DNA of 64,000 nucleotides from Paenibacillus sp. USDA918EY (GTDB taxonomy: Bacteria; Bacillota; Bacilli; Paenibacillales; Paenibacillaceae), in assembly GCF_009870825.1 (NCBI RefSeq), contig NZ_WTWY01000020.1, positions 1 to 64,000 of the forward strand, written 5' to 3'. The position numbers and the translations under genes are program-made. The notes below the pieces were generated by a model. That model did no database searches. It had not been told where the DNA came from and was given only the letters and a program-made list of their open reading frames with translations. Positions within the stretch are counted from its first letter, which is position 1; each line of letters opens with the position of its first letter. Below, in pieces: positions 7,176-15,996 of the stretch.

Positions 7176-8486
7176 TTGGCTAAGGAAAGCTTTGATAAAG
7201 AAATTCAATTCCTGCGTATGCTGGTGCTGACAAGCGGGGCGTTCAGCAGGCAACAATTCGCCGAAAGATTGGGCATTTCCGTCCACACTTTTGATAAAAC
7301 GATCAGGCGGCTCAAAGAGGTCGTCAGCTCCGTGCACCAGAACTTATCACAGGAACAGGGCAAGGAATTTTCTGAAACCGTTCGGTTCAGCTATTATGAC
7401 TCCACCGACCCGCTGCTCTTGTTTCTGTTTCGCGCCAAATCCGTCAAGGAATCCGAAAGCCAGAGAATCTCGCTGCTATTAGCCGCGATGAATGAGCAGG
7501 CTTTGACTGTAATGGAGCTCCTGGATATGTGCTGCAGCAGCCTTCCTTCCGATCTTCCTCTGCCTGACGAAAAAACGATTCGGTCGGATCTCAAGTACCT
7601 GGAGGAGGTCGGAGTCATCAAGAGGGAGCCTGGGCCTCGCCCCTTCCGGTATCGTATTCAAGACGACTTGGTTCGCGGCTTATCGGACGGGGAACTTCTC
7701 GATTTGTACGATTTTGTGGATGTGATGGCGAACACACAGGTCCCTTCCGTTCAAGGCTATCTGCTGCGTGATGGACTGAAGAAACATCTATTGCGCAATC
7801 AAGTCGAGCAGTATGCCGTAGAGCCATTTTTATATAAATATCATTACTACTCGCGGATCCTGGATGAGGCACATCTGTTCACGCTCCTCCATGCCATCCG
7901 TCACCGCCGCAAAGTCCGTTTTCTGTACTTCTCGCCGAAGTCGGAAAAAAGCTACGCCTCCAAAAACACCAATCCCCTGTTTGAACGGGATACGGAAGGC
8001 AAAGCCGAAAAGACGCTGCCGCTTAAAATTGTCTATGATCATCAATACGGAAGATGGTATCTGCTTTCCCACGGCCGGGAGGGGATTCGAAAATACCGCA
8101 TGGAAGGTATCACGCAAATTGAAGAGGACGAATCCGTTGACGAGGTTTGGTATGAGGAAAAGAAATGCGAGCTTGCCGAGAAAATACGCTACGGTTGGCT
8201 GATCGATACCGGACGGCCGGTGACGGTACGCGCCAGGTTTTACAATCCGGAAGGTTCTGAGCCGAACTTCGTCAAAGAGCGGGTCTTGCTGCAGGGACAA
8301 TGGGGACAGATTGTGCATGAAGATGAACAATCATTTATTTACGAGATAACTGTAAACGGAACTACCGAAATCAAGCCGTGGCTGCGGAGTTTCGGTTCCA
8401 GCTGTGAGGTTCTGGAGCCCGCTTCGTTTCGCCGGGAAATGATTGCCGAATGGAAGGAGATCCAGTCTTACTATGAATCTGTTTGA
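7176..8486 (+). CDS. WYL-domain transcriptional regulator 1
   Basis: Probable DNA-binding regulator of 436 residues divergent from the Y RNA-rsr-rtcB operon. An N-terminal helix-turn-helix (FAERLGISVHTFDKTIRRLKE) is followed by a second wHTH-like region and a C-terminal WYL domain (IRHRRKVRFLYFSP, YGRWYLLSHGREGIRKYRM), a ligand- or nucleic-acid-sensing fold. TTG at 7176 is the chosen start, five bases after GGGGGA; the ATG at 7140 overlaps the predicted -10. The stop overlaps the next gene by 14 bases. WYL proteins near RtcB/Ro genes elsewhere make an RNA-damage-sensing role plausible, but this is inference. Confidence 0.85.
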   Translation: MAKESFDKEIQFLRMLVLTSGAFSRQQFAERLGISVHTFDKTIRRLKEVVSSVHQNLSQEQGKEFSETVRFSYYDSTDPLLLFLFRAKSVKESESQRISLLLAAMNEQALTVMELLDMCCSSLPSDLPLPDEKTIRSDLKYLEEVGVIKREPGPRPFRYRIQDDLVRGLSDGELLDLYDFVDVMANTQVPSVQGYLLRDGLKKHLLRNQVEQYAVEPFLYKYHYYSRILDEAHLFTLLHAIRHRRKVRFLYFSPKSEKSYASKNTNPLFERDTEGKAEKTLPLKIVYDHQYGRWYLLSHGREGIRKYRMEGITQIEEDESVDEVWYEEKKCELAEKIRYGWLIDTGRPVTVRARFYNPEGSEPNFVKERVLLQGQWGQIVHEDEQSFIYEITVNGTTEIKPWLRSFGSSCEVLEPASFRREMIAEWKEIQSYYESV

Positions 8487-9312
8487 GAAAGTATTCAATC
8501 ACCAGATCATCTCCCGGTTGGAGGATTCCGGTACCTTCATGGTCACTTCGCACGAACGGGCGTGGCTGAAGACCATGCTGGAGCATCCCGCGGCGGCGGA
8601 TGCTTTCACTGCGGACACTTTGGACAAATTGCGGTCTGCCCTTGAGCCGGATCAGGTGATGGATATATCCCACCACTTGATCGAAAAAGCCCGTACAATG
8701 GAAAAGCAGGTCTACCACCCGCTCCTCCGACCGTTGCGCCGGCACATCATGAATAAGACGGGCATACGTATTACCTATGAGATTAAGGGTGGCCGTGTGA
8801 GCACAGATCATCCGGGCTTTCCCTACAAGCTGGAATACTCCATGGTCAAAAGAGAGTGGTATTTGCTCTGGTATCACAACCGTCATCATGCCTTCATGAG
8901 CACTAGGCTGAAGAAAATCCATTCTGTCACGCCAGAACCTATCGATCCGTCGGCAGCGGAAAGTATTCTTGAGAAGATCGGAAAAGCTCTCGAATCGCGT
9001 AGAAGTGAAGTCGTCATTGAAATTGTCCGAATTTACAACGCTGAATTGTCCCGTATCCTGTATGCCTTCTCCAGCTTCGAGAAAAATGTGGAGTACGATG
9101 CGGAGAACGATACCTACCGAGTCAGGGTTTCTCTGCTTGGGGACGAAATGGAGTATTTACTTTCCAAGATCCGTTTTCTGGGGAAGCGGGTTCGGGTGGC
9201 CCAGGGTGATTATTTGAAAAGACGGATGCTCGAATCATCGACGAAGGCTTTAGAACGCTATGGGGTTATTGCGGCCGATGCGGAGCTCTTTATTTTCCCT
9301 CGTCAAAGCTGA
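8473..9312 (+). CDS. WYL-domain protein 2
   Basis: A 279-residue partner of the preceding regulator. The middle carries a WYL domain: RITYEIKGG, KLEYSMVKREWYLLWYH and STRLKKIHSV. The C-terminal helical segment resembles the WYL C-terminal extension. I see no classical helix-turn-helix at the N-terminus, so it may act with the first WYL protein. The ATG at 8473 overlaps the upstream stop by 14 bases, implying translational coupling. Confidence 0.8.
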   Translation: MNLFEKVFNHQIISRLEDSGTFMVTSHERAWLKTMLEHPAAADAFTADTLDKLRSALEPDQVMDISHHLIEKARTMEKQVYHPLLRPLRRHIMNKTGIRITYEIKGGRVSTDHPGFPYKLEYSMVKREWYLLWYHNRHHAFMSTRLKKIHSVTPEPIDPSAAESILEKIGKALESRRSEVVIEIVRIYNAELSRILYAFSSFEKNVEYDAENDTYRVRVSLLGDEMEYLLSKIRFLGKRVRVAQGDYLKRRMLESSTKALERYGVIAADAELFIFPRQS

Positions 9313-9407
9313 TGTAAAAAAATAAAGTTCTTTCATGCGGCAGTTCCAGTGAAATGAAAATGAAGAGTCTTTTGAAAAAATCAGCGACCTCCCGCTCTCC
9401 CGGAACT

Positions 9408-9830
9408 TCAAAGCTCTATTTTTGTCTCCAAAAACTCAAGGTACTTTGGGTCATCTTCCATAAAGATCGCCATACCGGCACCCATGTAAGCCCGGGTTAG
9501 CTCGTCAGCTGCCTTTTCAAAGTTTTCCTGTTCGTAATACAACTGCCCCAGCCGAAGATGAATGTAGGGATTTCCCAACCCCTTCGGACACTGTACAGCA
9601 TTAAAAAAGCACTTGAATGCCTTATCGTAATGCTTCATTCGAAAATGGACATCCCCTATAGCCACATAGATCCACGTGGCGGCTTCCCATTCTAGTTGAT
9701 TTTCCGGCAATAAGCGGAGTGCCTCGACGTACTTATTTTTTCCCGCCTCAAGATCGCCTGCCTTCACCAAATCATCACCTTGTTGACATAGAGCCGTAAT
9801 TTCGGAATGAGTGGAATCTGAAAGCTTCAC
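9408..9830 (-). CDS. Small TPR-repeat protein
   Basis: Soluble protein of 140 residues made almost wholly of helix pairs with tetratricopeptide spacing (AGKNKYVEALRLLPEN, KHYDKAFKCFFNAV, ENFEKAADELTRAY). Such repeats bind proteins. The GTG start at 9830 follows AGGAGAG. It is the last gene of a minus-strand series of unknown small genes that may be an immunity array; a specific partner cannot be named. Confidence 0.7.
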   Translation of the reverse strand: MKLSDSTHSEITALCQQGDDLVKAGDLEAGKNKYVEALRLLPENQLEWEAATWIYVAIGDVHFRMKHYDKAFKCFFNAVQCPKGLGNPYIHLRLGQLYYEQENFEKAADELTRAYMGAGMAIFMEDDPKYLEFLETKIEL

Positions 9831-10043
9831 ATCATCTCTCCTGTCCTATTCGTGAATTTTAACGAATAATCGTTTGCTCGCTTTCACCCAAAATAATCGC
9901 GCCCGGTATTTCCAATAAATAGTTTATCGCCCAAATGATATGGTTCGTGAAATCCCGCCCTTCATCAGGCGCGAATACGAAGCGAATACGTTCGGCACAG
10001 TCTTTGATTTCAGGTGGACAATCCTTGACGACGCTTGCAATTT

Positions 10044-10191
10044 GAGACTCCCACGGCTAAAGCCGCAAGCTGACACCTTCGGTATCATCGGGATTCTTGG
10101 GTGGTAGTCGGTCGTGCATTTCTGCTAACCGTAGTTCCCCCAAGTTCAGGGCTGTCTCATCAGCCCGTCCTAAGACAGTGCATATAGCATC
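10044..10191 (-). ncRNA. Right end and probable omegaRNA scaffold of TnpB
   Basis: The 148 bases between the tnpB stop and the element end match the position of the omegaRNA in this family, whose guide is the flanking host sequence. The segment is rich in short inverted repeats and ends with the CGGCT/AGCCG hairpin. The guide here would be the minus-strand sequence starting at 10043 (AAATTGCAAGCG). Assigned by position and family, not by a recognised covariance model. Confidence 0.55.
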
Positions 10192-11247
10192 TTAGGCTGA
10201 CAGACTGTTACCATCTGCCACAGGTTGATTCATGATATTGATCGCTCCAACCCGATCACGATGAGCGTGGAATCCGCATGAGCATTCGTACCTTCTGTCT
10301 TTTGCTTTGTTCTTCTCCCCACAGGCAGGACAAGATTGCGAAGTGTAGGCAGGATCTACCTCCACAACCTTAATGCCGACAAGGTTTGCTTTGTAGGAGA
10401 TGAATTGCCCAAGCTGATAGAATGTCCAGCTTTGCAGGTTCTTTGCGTTTTTGCGGCTTGTTCTTGCCGTCTTGCGAATATTCTCTAGTCGTTCAAGCTT
10501 GATGATGGACACACCTTCCTGAATGGCTGTATCGACAATTTGCCGACTCATCTTATGGTTTTGATCTTTCATCCAACGTTGCTCTTTATTACCTAGCTTA
10601 CGAATGGCAGACAATTTTTTCAGTTTTCCTAATTTACGCCTACGTTGCTCATGCTTTCTTCGTATGTACTTGTTTTGTCTGCCGTTTCCAAAGAATCGGG
10701 TTTTACCTGTAGAAGTTACAGAAACAGCAGGAACTTTTAAACCAAGATCAATCCCCATGATGTTTTCGTTGTTTGTTACACTTGTAGGCACTTCTACCGA
10801 AATTTGAGCGTACCATTTCCCTGACTTTTCAATGATACGCATCAATCCAAGTTTGGATTTTCTTAACAGCTCCATATCTCTACTCGTCGCTGTAGCACGA
10901 AACGTTGTTTTCTTCGTCTTTTCATCTACAACGATCGGGAAAGCAACTGTATTTTCGGTTACCGTGTAGTTTTGATTGTTAACGAAATATACAGGTTTTT
11001 TAAGAATGGGACGAACACCAAGTTTCTTGATTTTACTGAAAACACTTTTGGCATCTCGAATCGCTTGATTACAAACGGCAAAGGGAAGAATGGTTTCTAC
11101 ATCTTTTGTCGTCATTTTCGGAAATGCCCCCAGTTGTTCAGCCCGTTCGGTTAGTTGATTGACTACCCGAATGTACTCCTTTCCCAATTGAACTAGAATG
11201 GCTGGTTGATCAGGAAATATGCGTATCTTAACGGTTAAAACTTGCAT
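10192..11247 (-). CDS. tnpB: TnpB RNA-guided endonuclease of IS605 family
   Basis: A 351-residue protein with an N-terminal helix-turn-helix-like segment and RuvC-like nuclease motifs: first Asp in GIDLGLKVPAV near residue 170, Glu in IIKLERLENI, last Asp in HRDRVGAINI. A CPAC/CSCG zinc ribbon sits between the last two. Length and motifs look intact. The ATG at 11247 follows AGGGGGTG by 6 bases and lies 4 bases after the tnpA stop; an upstream in-frame start overlaps tnpA and lacks a site. Confidence 0.92.
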   Translation of the reverse strand: MQVLTVKIRIFPDQPAILVQLGKEYIRVVNQLTERAEQLGAFPKMTTKDVETILPFAVCNQAIRDAKSVFSKIKKLGVRPILKKPVYFVNNQNYTVTENTVAFPIVVDEKTKKTTFRATATSRDMELLRKSKLGLMRIIEKSGKWYAQISVEVPTSVTNNENIMGIDLGLKVPAVSVTSTGKTRFFGNGRQNKYIRRKHEQRRRKLGKLKKLSAIRKLGNKEQRWMKDQNHKMSRQIVDTAIQEGVSIIKLERLENIRKTARTSRKNAKNLQSWTFYQLGQFISYKANLVGIKVVEVDPAYTSQSCPACGEKNKAKDRRYECSCGFHAHRDRVGAINIMNQPVADGNSLSA

Positions 11248-11251
11248 GTGT

Positions 11252-11650
11252 TCACCCCCTTTTCTTTTGTTCTTCAACATAACGCTTTACTGTTTCGCTT
11301 GATACGTTTCCAGCTGTACTCACGAAAAAAGAACGTGTCCACAGACTAGGCAAATGAGCAAGATGCTCAAACTCCTGCCTTAATATTCGAGAGGTCACTC
11401 CTTTCACTTTTGCCATAACATCTGATGGAGAATCGGTGGGAAGACCGTTCAGGAACAGATGGACATGATCGGGCATAACTTCCATCGCCACAATAATCCA
11501 GTTATTCTGATGGCATATTTCAGCTAAAAGCTCCTTGAATCGAATTTCCACTTGATTTACTAACACTTTTCTTCGATAACGAGGGCAGAAAACAAAATGA
11601 TAATTAATGAGAGATACTGTTGTAGCTGTACGTCTATATTCTTGTCCCAT
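11252..11650 (-). CDS. tnpA: TnpA Y1 (HUH) transposase
   Basis: A 132-residue REP/IS200-type transposase that acts on single-stranded DNA. It shows the HUH metal motif in MPDHVHLFLNG near residue 62 and the C-terminal helix with the probable catalytic Tyr in ETVKRYVEEQK near 124. The length is normal and there is no frameshift. It begins at the ATG at 11650 without a clear ribosome site. With tnpB it appears to form an intact element. Confidence 0.92.
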   Translation of the reverse strand: MGQEYRRTATTVSLINYHFVFCPRYRRKVLVNQVEIRFKELLAEICHQNNWIIVAMEVMPDHVHLFLNGLPTDSPSDVMAKVKGVTSRILRQEFEHLAHLPSLWTRSFFVSTAGNVSSETVKRYVEEQKKRG

Positions 11651-11905
11651 AAAACAATTGTATCAGTTTAACCATAAAACTACAACGATTAAACAAAAAG
11701 AAAAGCACACACGCACACGTACTATGTGTTTGCCCTTCCCATCCCATGAAGGGATGTTCTGGCAAAGCCGTCTTTCAGCCCACGATTAAAACGTGGGCTT
11801 TCAGTCGAGAATTATTGTAATCCTTAGCCAACACACCTGCATCACCAAATACACGACACAGATCCCTCTCAAGCTCAATTGTTTGGCTAGAAAGCACTTG
11901 AGAAT

Positions 11906-12418
11906 TCATATTCGCTTCTTCGTCTTCCTTTCGTGCAAAAATCTTGCTCCGCTATTTTGGGGATTCCAAGAAGAGAAGTCAGCCACATAGATTTCGTTAA
12001 ATATCAAATCGAGCGGCATGTGCTCCATTGCATCAGCAATTTCATCATAAGGCGAAGGAATTACAAAAGAAAATCCAAAGTCATCGTCAATGATCAGTGA
12101 TCCATTAAAAATACGCTGCCTTGATGTCAGCCCGATGATATCCCTCATGGATTGCCCGGCATACAAGCGCTCCTTATAGCGCCCCGTATAATTTTGATTG
12201 CAACCAATAGAGGCGATCAGGCCATTAGAATCTACAACAATTGTCATAGTGCCGTCCAATGCATATGCAGATCTTACCTCGCCATCCGGAACGGAATATT
12301 CTTTAAGCTGAACCCTGTGCCGCGAATATAGTTCATCGATATACTCAGATATATTTCTCCCCAAAACAACATTCCCCATCGAATACCCCGATATGATTTC
12401 CGCATTAAAATCAATCAC
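11906..12418 (-). CDS. Hypothetical protein, immunity-array context
   Basis: An acidic protein of 170 residues with beta-rich segments (TMTIVVDSNGLIASIGC, FGFSFVIPSPYDEIADAM). I do not recognise the family. GTG at 12418 follows GGAGGG by 6 bases. Its stop overlaps the start of the IS-disrupted gene as ATGA, so the two were translationally coupled. The run of short unrelated acidic genes on one strand resembles polymorphic-toxin immunity arrays, but no toxin is visible in the window. Confidence 0.65.
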   Translation of the reverse strand: MIDFNAEIISGYSMGNVVLGRNISEYIDELYSRHRVQLKEYSVPDGEVRSAYALDGTMTIVVDSNGLIASIGCNQNYTGRYKERLYAGQSMRDIIGLTSRQRIFNGSLIIDDDFGFSFVIPSPYDEIADAMEHMPLDLIFNEIYVADFSSWNPQNSGARFLHERKTKKRI

Positions 12419-12503
12419 CTGTGGCCCTCCATCATTCTGCCCTGGATCGCGTTCTACCGGAATCCTGCGAATTTACCATTTTATTAGGAACCGTATGCAT
12501 CAC

Positions 12504-12923
12504 TCATATTAATAAATCAATATCTCCAACATATTCTATTGAATACCAATTAACGGAAATCAGAAACGAAAGACTTTCATCGGAGATGAAATACTCCATG
12601 CCATGGCTATTTTCCATTAACGGGGAAATATTTTTTGCATCGTTAACAACCACAACATCGCACTCATTTATATAGTTTTGCTCGAAAAATATGAAAGCAG
12701 GGACGCTTTCCATGGAAAGGGAGAAGGAGTATTCATAATCGTCTGTGGATAATCTATTTGCACCTTCACCAATAGAAAGGTGTCCCTCCGTCTTCCAAGG
12801 CTTATATTTTTCGAGTATCTCAAGGATATATTTGCAGCCTTGCTCCTTCGGGAGTAAGGCTGCTTTTATGGACATCGTATCCGCAACGCTCATTAACTCT
12901 TTCGCGTGACTAAATTTATGCAA
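12504..12923 (-). CDS. Hypothetical protein, immunity-array context
   Basis: A 139-residue acidic protein starting at TTG 12923, about ten bases after GAGGTGAT. It has a helical first half and a beta-strand second half (YEYSFSLSMESVPAFIFFEQN, FLISVNWYSIEYVGD). I cannot assign a family. It lies 85 bases upstream of the next unknown gene on the same strand. Confidence 0.6.
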   Translation of the reverse strand: MHKFSHAKELMSVADTMSIKAALLPKEQGCKYILEILEKYKPWKTEGHLSIGEGANRLSTDDYEYSFSLSMESVPAFIFFEQNYINECDVVVVNDAKNISPLMENSHGMEYFISDESLSFLISVNWYSIEYVGDIDLLI

Positions 12924-12997
12924 ATTTATAGCTTATCACCTCAGATATGATTTTGCCGCCGCTTGCCCGGACCTGCAATCCAATTCTCGGTTTATGC

Positions 12998-13204
12998 CTA
13001 TTCCATTCTCATTCTTAAATGCATGTACTTTTCCATCAGCGGATGATCGTATCCAAAATAAGCGCTAATTCTGCCGGTCACCAAGTCATCCTCATGCTCG
13101 TTAATCCATTAAAACAACTCCCGGTAGAGGTCGAATACAGACTTGATTGAGCAGGGAAAACCTTAGGCCGTACCGTTACTGTACATTTCCCACAACGGTT
13201 CCAT
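12998..13204 (-). pseudogene. Small gene remnant with two in-frame stops
   Basis: One frame reads MEPLWEMYSNGTA, stop, GFPCSIKSVFDLYRELF, stop, WINEHEDDLVTGRISAYFGY and on to a TAG at 12998. The two TAA codons break an otherwise coherent acidic protein of about 67 codons, so this looks like a decayed member of the local gene array. No ribosome site precedes the ATG. Confidence 0.45.
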
Positions 13205-13311
13205 TAATATTATATTTAATTTTTACTGCGTACTGCCAAACGTGGAAATGCCAAGGATCAGTCCCGCATTACAATCCGTTGATGCCTGTTCTCCCCACGC
13301 AAGTGGCTCGC

Positions 13312-15504
13312 CTATGACTGTTCTTCCAGAAAATCATCATTATGTTGGAAAATCGTCTTCTCCAGTCTGCTCCAGAATCGAAGGGCTGTTCGAATGTGAT
13401 GGATTTCTGCGGCTTCAACCGGACGGGTATTTCCCTCGTTATGCGGCTGAAACTTTAATACAACTTTCTTTATGCCGTCATCGCTTGTTTCGATATCGAA
13501 GTGATATAAGAGGACGTCAAAATCGCCATCAATCGTAGGGAATAACGACAAATCACGTCGTTCTTTCCCTACACCGATGCGGGGGTTATCTTTTCCTTTG
13601 GGCAATCGGAAACAGTAATGAAGACTGCCGCTCCAATAGCCGCTTTTATCTTCATCATAGTAGTCGTTGAACTTTTCCGTTACGATCGGCAAAGCAAGTA
13701 TTCTCTCGATCTTTTCCACCGTTATCGTTTCATGGAGCTGCTCCTGCCAAAAGGAAATCGTTTCCACATCAAGGCTTTCCCTGTAGGTGATTTCCTTCAG
13801 CATCCGGGGCCAATATTGATTCAGGAGCTGCACGTACGGTTCAGGAGAATGGTCTTTCAGCGGATGCCAATCGTCCTCGGCATGGTTTTGATAGAGCATT
13901 TCAAGAGAAATCTTCCTCGTGCGAAGAGGCTTTTTAACCTCGTTTAAGTAAAGGAATACAGCGTAGGTATCATCCTGCAGCATATAAATATAACCGCCGA
14001 CTTCCTTGCCATCTTCATTAAGGGAAGGCCGGCTCACCTTGATGCTGACATCGTCTATATAAAATCTGTAAGTGTTATCCTCCCCGAATAAAGGAGATGC
14101 TAGGATTCGCTGTATATTGTTCACGCTGGGTTCTTCATCCTCAAAAATCCGCGGCGATTCTTCCGCCCATCCCTTCTTGAGAAGGGGCTGATTTGCCTTC
14201 AGTCTTTCGAATATTCCTTCCCTATAGAGAGGTATTTGACCCTCGTCATATTCCTCGTGATCTTCAAACCAATAGCATCCTTCTGCGAGCAGCGTTTGAA
14301 CTTCATTTCCATCAAACTCATCAGCATCCACCCAATGCTTCTTGAAATGGCGTTCACCCTTTATCCCGACATAGTATTCGTCTGTTTCCACAAACAGGGG
14401 AGCCGTAACGTTTCCGCATACACTAAGCATTCCATGATTATAATCGCCCCAGAATAATTCGTTTACTTCAAGATTGCCCCCGATATAGATTTCTTGACCG
14501 CCGACAATGATATTGGACGCTTGTACATTGCCTAGCACAATCAAGCCTGTTGAACCGTCCGTATTTTCATTATATATGTAGTTATGGACAATCAAGTCCC
14601 CCGTGATCAGGATCAAAAACACCGATTGCCGCTCAAGCAGCGCTTCCTGCTGCCCGCGTTCGCTTTCCGCATCGATTCCCAATGGATCATCAAGATGAAT
14701 ATGGTCGACGGCCAAGTCTCCGTCATATACAAGGACCGTTTCATTGTCAAATTCGCCATCATTCTTTTCGTTGCGAGAGTAAGCCCAGCAATCTGCAGGG
14801 AGCAGGTGCTTGATTTCAGAGAAAGTGTGCTTGGTGCAGGCAGGTAAGCTCGATCCCGCTTTTCCGCCGTCAACATCCAGAGGACGCAGGGCATTGAAAG
14901 CAAGGTCATAGCTGGATTCTGCAATGATTTCAACAGCGCGTTCCAACCCATAAGAATCATGCTCGCTATACGTCTTTCTCCATTCAAAATTCAGCAATTC
15001 AATACGGCTATTGATATCTCCATCCCAATGAACGTTAAAACCGAAACTTTCAAGAAACGAAACGATGACATTCGCCACTTTGGCAGCATGTTCCGGATTT
15101 TCTCTGAACGTGCCGAAGGCAATAAGCAGTACATTGCTATCGATAGCCCTCTCAATATCCTGCTCGTGATAAAAACAGTAGCCCGCAGGCAATTTTCCTC
15201 GTTTGATCAGTTCTTCATAACATTCATTAGCATCGTCAATGCCATCGTTCATCGTAAGGCCGGCATTATGCAGCGCAATGATACCTCCATCGCAAAGCAT
15301 GTCAAAGACCATTACTAGATTTTCAAAATGCGTTGGACGAGCCCATTGTTCAGAAGCTTCCACATGACGATTGAACAAGCTGTTTATTTCTGTCTGAAGC
15401 TGCTCCTCTTCGATTGAAATGTCATATTGTTCCGTTAATATTTCGAAGATTTCCTCTAAGCTATGAAAGCCTGTTTTGACAAGCAACTCAATTTGTTCGA
15501 TCAT
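13312..15504 (-). CDS. Large protein: DUF6891-like domain plus bactofilin-like beta-helix
   Basis: A 730-residue acidic cytosolic protein. Residues about 45-200 (FENLVMVFDMLCDGGIIALH, YCFYHEQDIERAI, SFLESFGFNVHWDGD) resemble the DUF6891 family. Residues about 300-390 form repeated short strands (TGDLIVHNYIYN, GLIVLGNVQASNIIVGG, IYIGGNLEVNEL) like polymer-forming, bactofilin-type beta-helices. The C-terminal third is unrecognised. The ATG at 15504 is 13 bases after GGAGGGG; an out-of-frame ATG lies closer. The family name is from memory of its motifs; the function is unknown. It heads the minus-strand gene array. Confidence 0.75.
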   Translation of the reverse strand: MIEQIELLVKTGFHSLEEIFEILTEQYDISIEEEQLQTEINSLFNRHVEASEQWARPTHFENLVMVFDMLCDGGIIALHNAGLTMNDGIDDANECYEELIKRGKLPAGYCFYHEQDIERAIDSNVLLIAFGTFRENPEHAAKVANVIVSFLESFGFNVHWDGDINSRIELLNFEWRKTYSEHDSYGLERAVEIIAESSYDLAFNALRPLDVDGGKAGSSLPACTKHTFSEIKHLLPADCWAYSRNEKNDGEFDNETVLVYDGDLAVDHIHLDDPLGIDAESERGQQEALLERQSVFLILITGDLIVHNYIYNENTDGSTGLIVLGNVQASNIIVGGQEIYIGGNLEVNELFWGDYNHGMLSVCGNVTAPLFVETDEYYVGIKGERHFKKHWVDADEFDGNEVQTLLAEGCYWFEDHEEYDEGQIPLYREGIFERLKANQPLLKKGWAEESPRIFEDEEPSVNNIQRILASPLFGEDNTYRFYIDDVSIKVSRPSLNEDGKEVGGYIYMLQDDTYAVFLYLNEVKKPLRTRKISLEMLYQNHAEDDWHPLKDHSPEPYVQLLNQYWPRMLKEITYRESLDVETISFWQEQLHETITVEKIERILALPIVTEKFNDYYDEDKSGYWSGSLHYCFRLPKGKDNPRIGVGKERRDLSLFPTIDGDFDVLLYHFDIETSDDGIKKVVLKFQPHNEGNTRPVEAAEIHHIRTALRFWSRLEKTIFQHNDDFLEEQS

Positions 15505-15543
15505 ACTCTTGCGTCATCCCCTCCGATTTGACTACTTCCATGA

Positions 15544-15933
15544 TTAATCATCTCATATTTAGGCTCTTCAGGTGCGCATATCTTCGATTATTATTTCGCT
15601 ACAGCTGGTTTGAATGATAAAACGTCAAAAAAGCTAGGCATTGAAATAAAATCCGTTTACTTGGAACAAGAGACGCCCCTCTTTTCTCCGGAGACGACCG
15701 TTATGTTCAAGCTGGTTTACGATCCAACAACTTTAGAGATTTTAGGAGGACAAATCATGTCTAAAGTTGATTTGACTGCTAATATCAATACGGTCTCCCT
15801 TGCGTTTCAAACCGGATGCACATTAGAACAATTAGCCTATGCCGATTTCTTCTTTCAGCCAGAATTAAATACACCATGGAACGTAATGAATACGGCAGGA
15901 TTAAAAGCATTACTACAAGAGAATTTAATGTAA
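15544..15933 (+). pseudogene. C-terminal fragment of NADH oxidase/CoA-disulfide reductase family
   Basis: The frame HIFDYYFATAGLNDKTSKKLGIE, MFKLVYDPTTLEILGGQIMS, NTVSLAFQTGCTLEQLAYAD is the C-terminal dimerisation domain of pyridine-nucleotide disulfide oxidoreductases of the Nox/CoADR type. The frame is open back to a TGA at 15541-15543, and the FAD and NAD domains are absent. The true frame extends upstream of the ATG at 15610, so this is a truncated remnant rather than a small gene. Confidence 0.75.
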
Positions 15934-15962
15934 CAGACTTTCATTTCGCATCAATGGGGATG

Positions 15963-15996
15963 TAAAAAGGGCATTTCCAATCTAAGGAAAAGCCCT
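15963..15996 (-). terminator. Rho-independent terminator after tetR
   Basis: Minus strand AGGGCTTTTCC pairs with GGAAATGCCCT (one mismatch) across a 7-base loop, followed by TTTTTA. It lies about 100 bases downstream of the TetR-family stop. Confidence 0.75.

Larger units (their letters stand above)
10044..11806 (-). mobile_element. IS200/IS605-family element with tnpA and tnpB
   Basis: The 1763-base element carries a Y1 transposase and TnpB, both on the minus strand. The ends are subterminal hairpins rather than inverted repeats: AGCCCACG/CGTGGGCT at 11777-11799 and CGGCT-AA-AGCCG at 10054-10065. Both junctions show TCTC (target copy 11807-11810, element copy 10044-10047), as expected for insertion 3' of a short target motif without target duplication. 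Confidence 0.85.
9859..11909 (-). pseudogene. Small gene interrupted by IS200/IS605 element
   Basis: The 5' part (11909-11807) starts with an ATG overlapping the stop of the upstream gene as ATGA and reads MNSQVLSSQTIELERDL onward. The 3' part (10043-9859) reads IASVVKDCPPEIKDCAERIR to a TAA. Removing 10044-11806 joins the halves in one frame at AAT-TCT-CAA and gives a protein of about 95 residues. I do not recognise the family; context suggests a small immunity-like protein. No single ORF spans the element. Confidence 0.75.
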
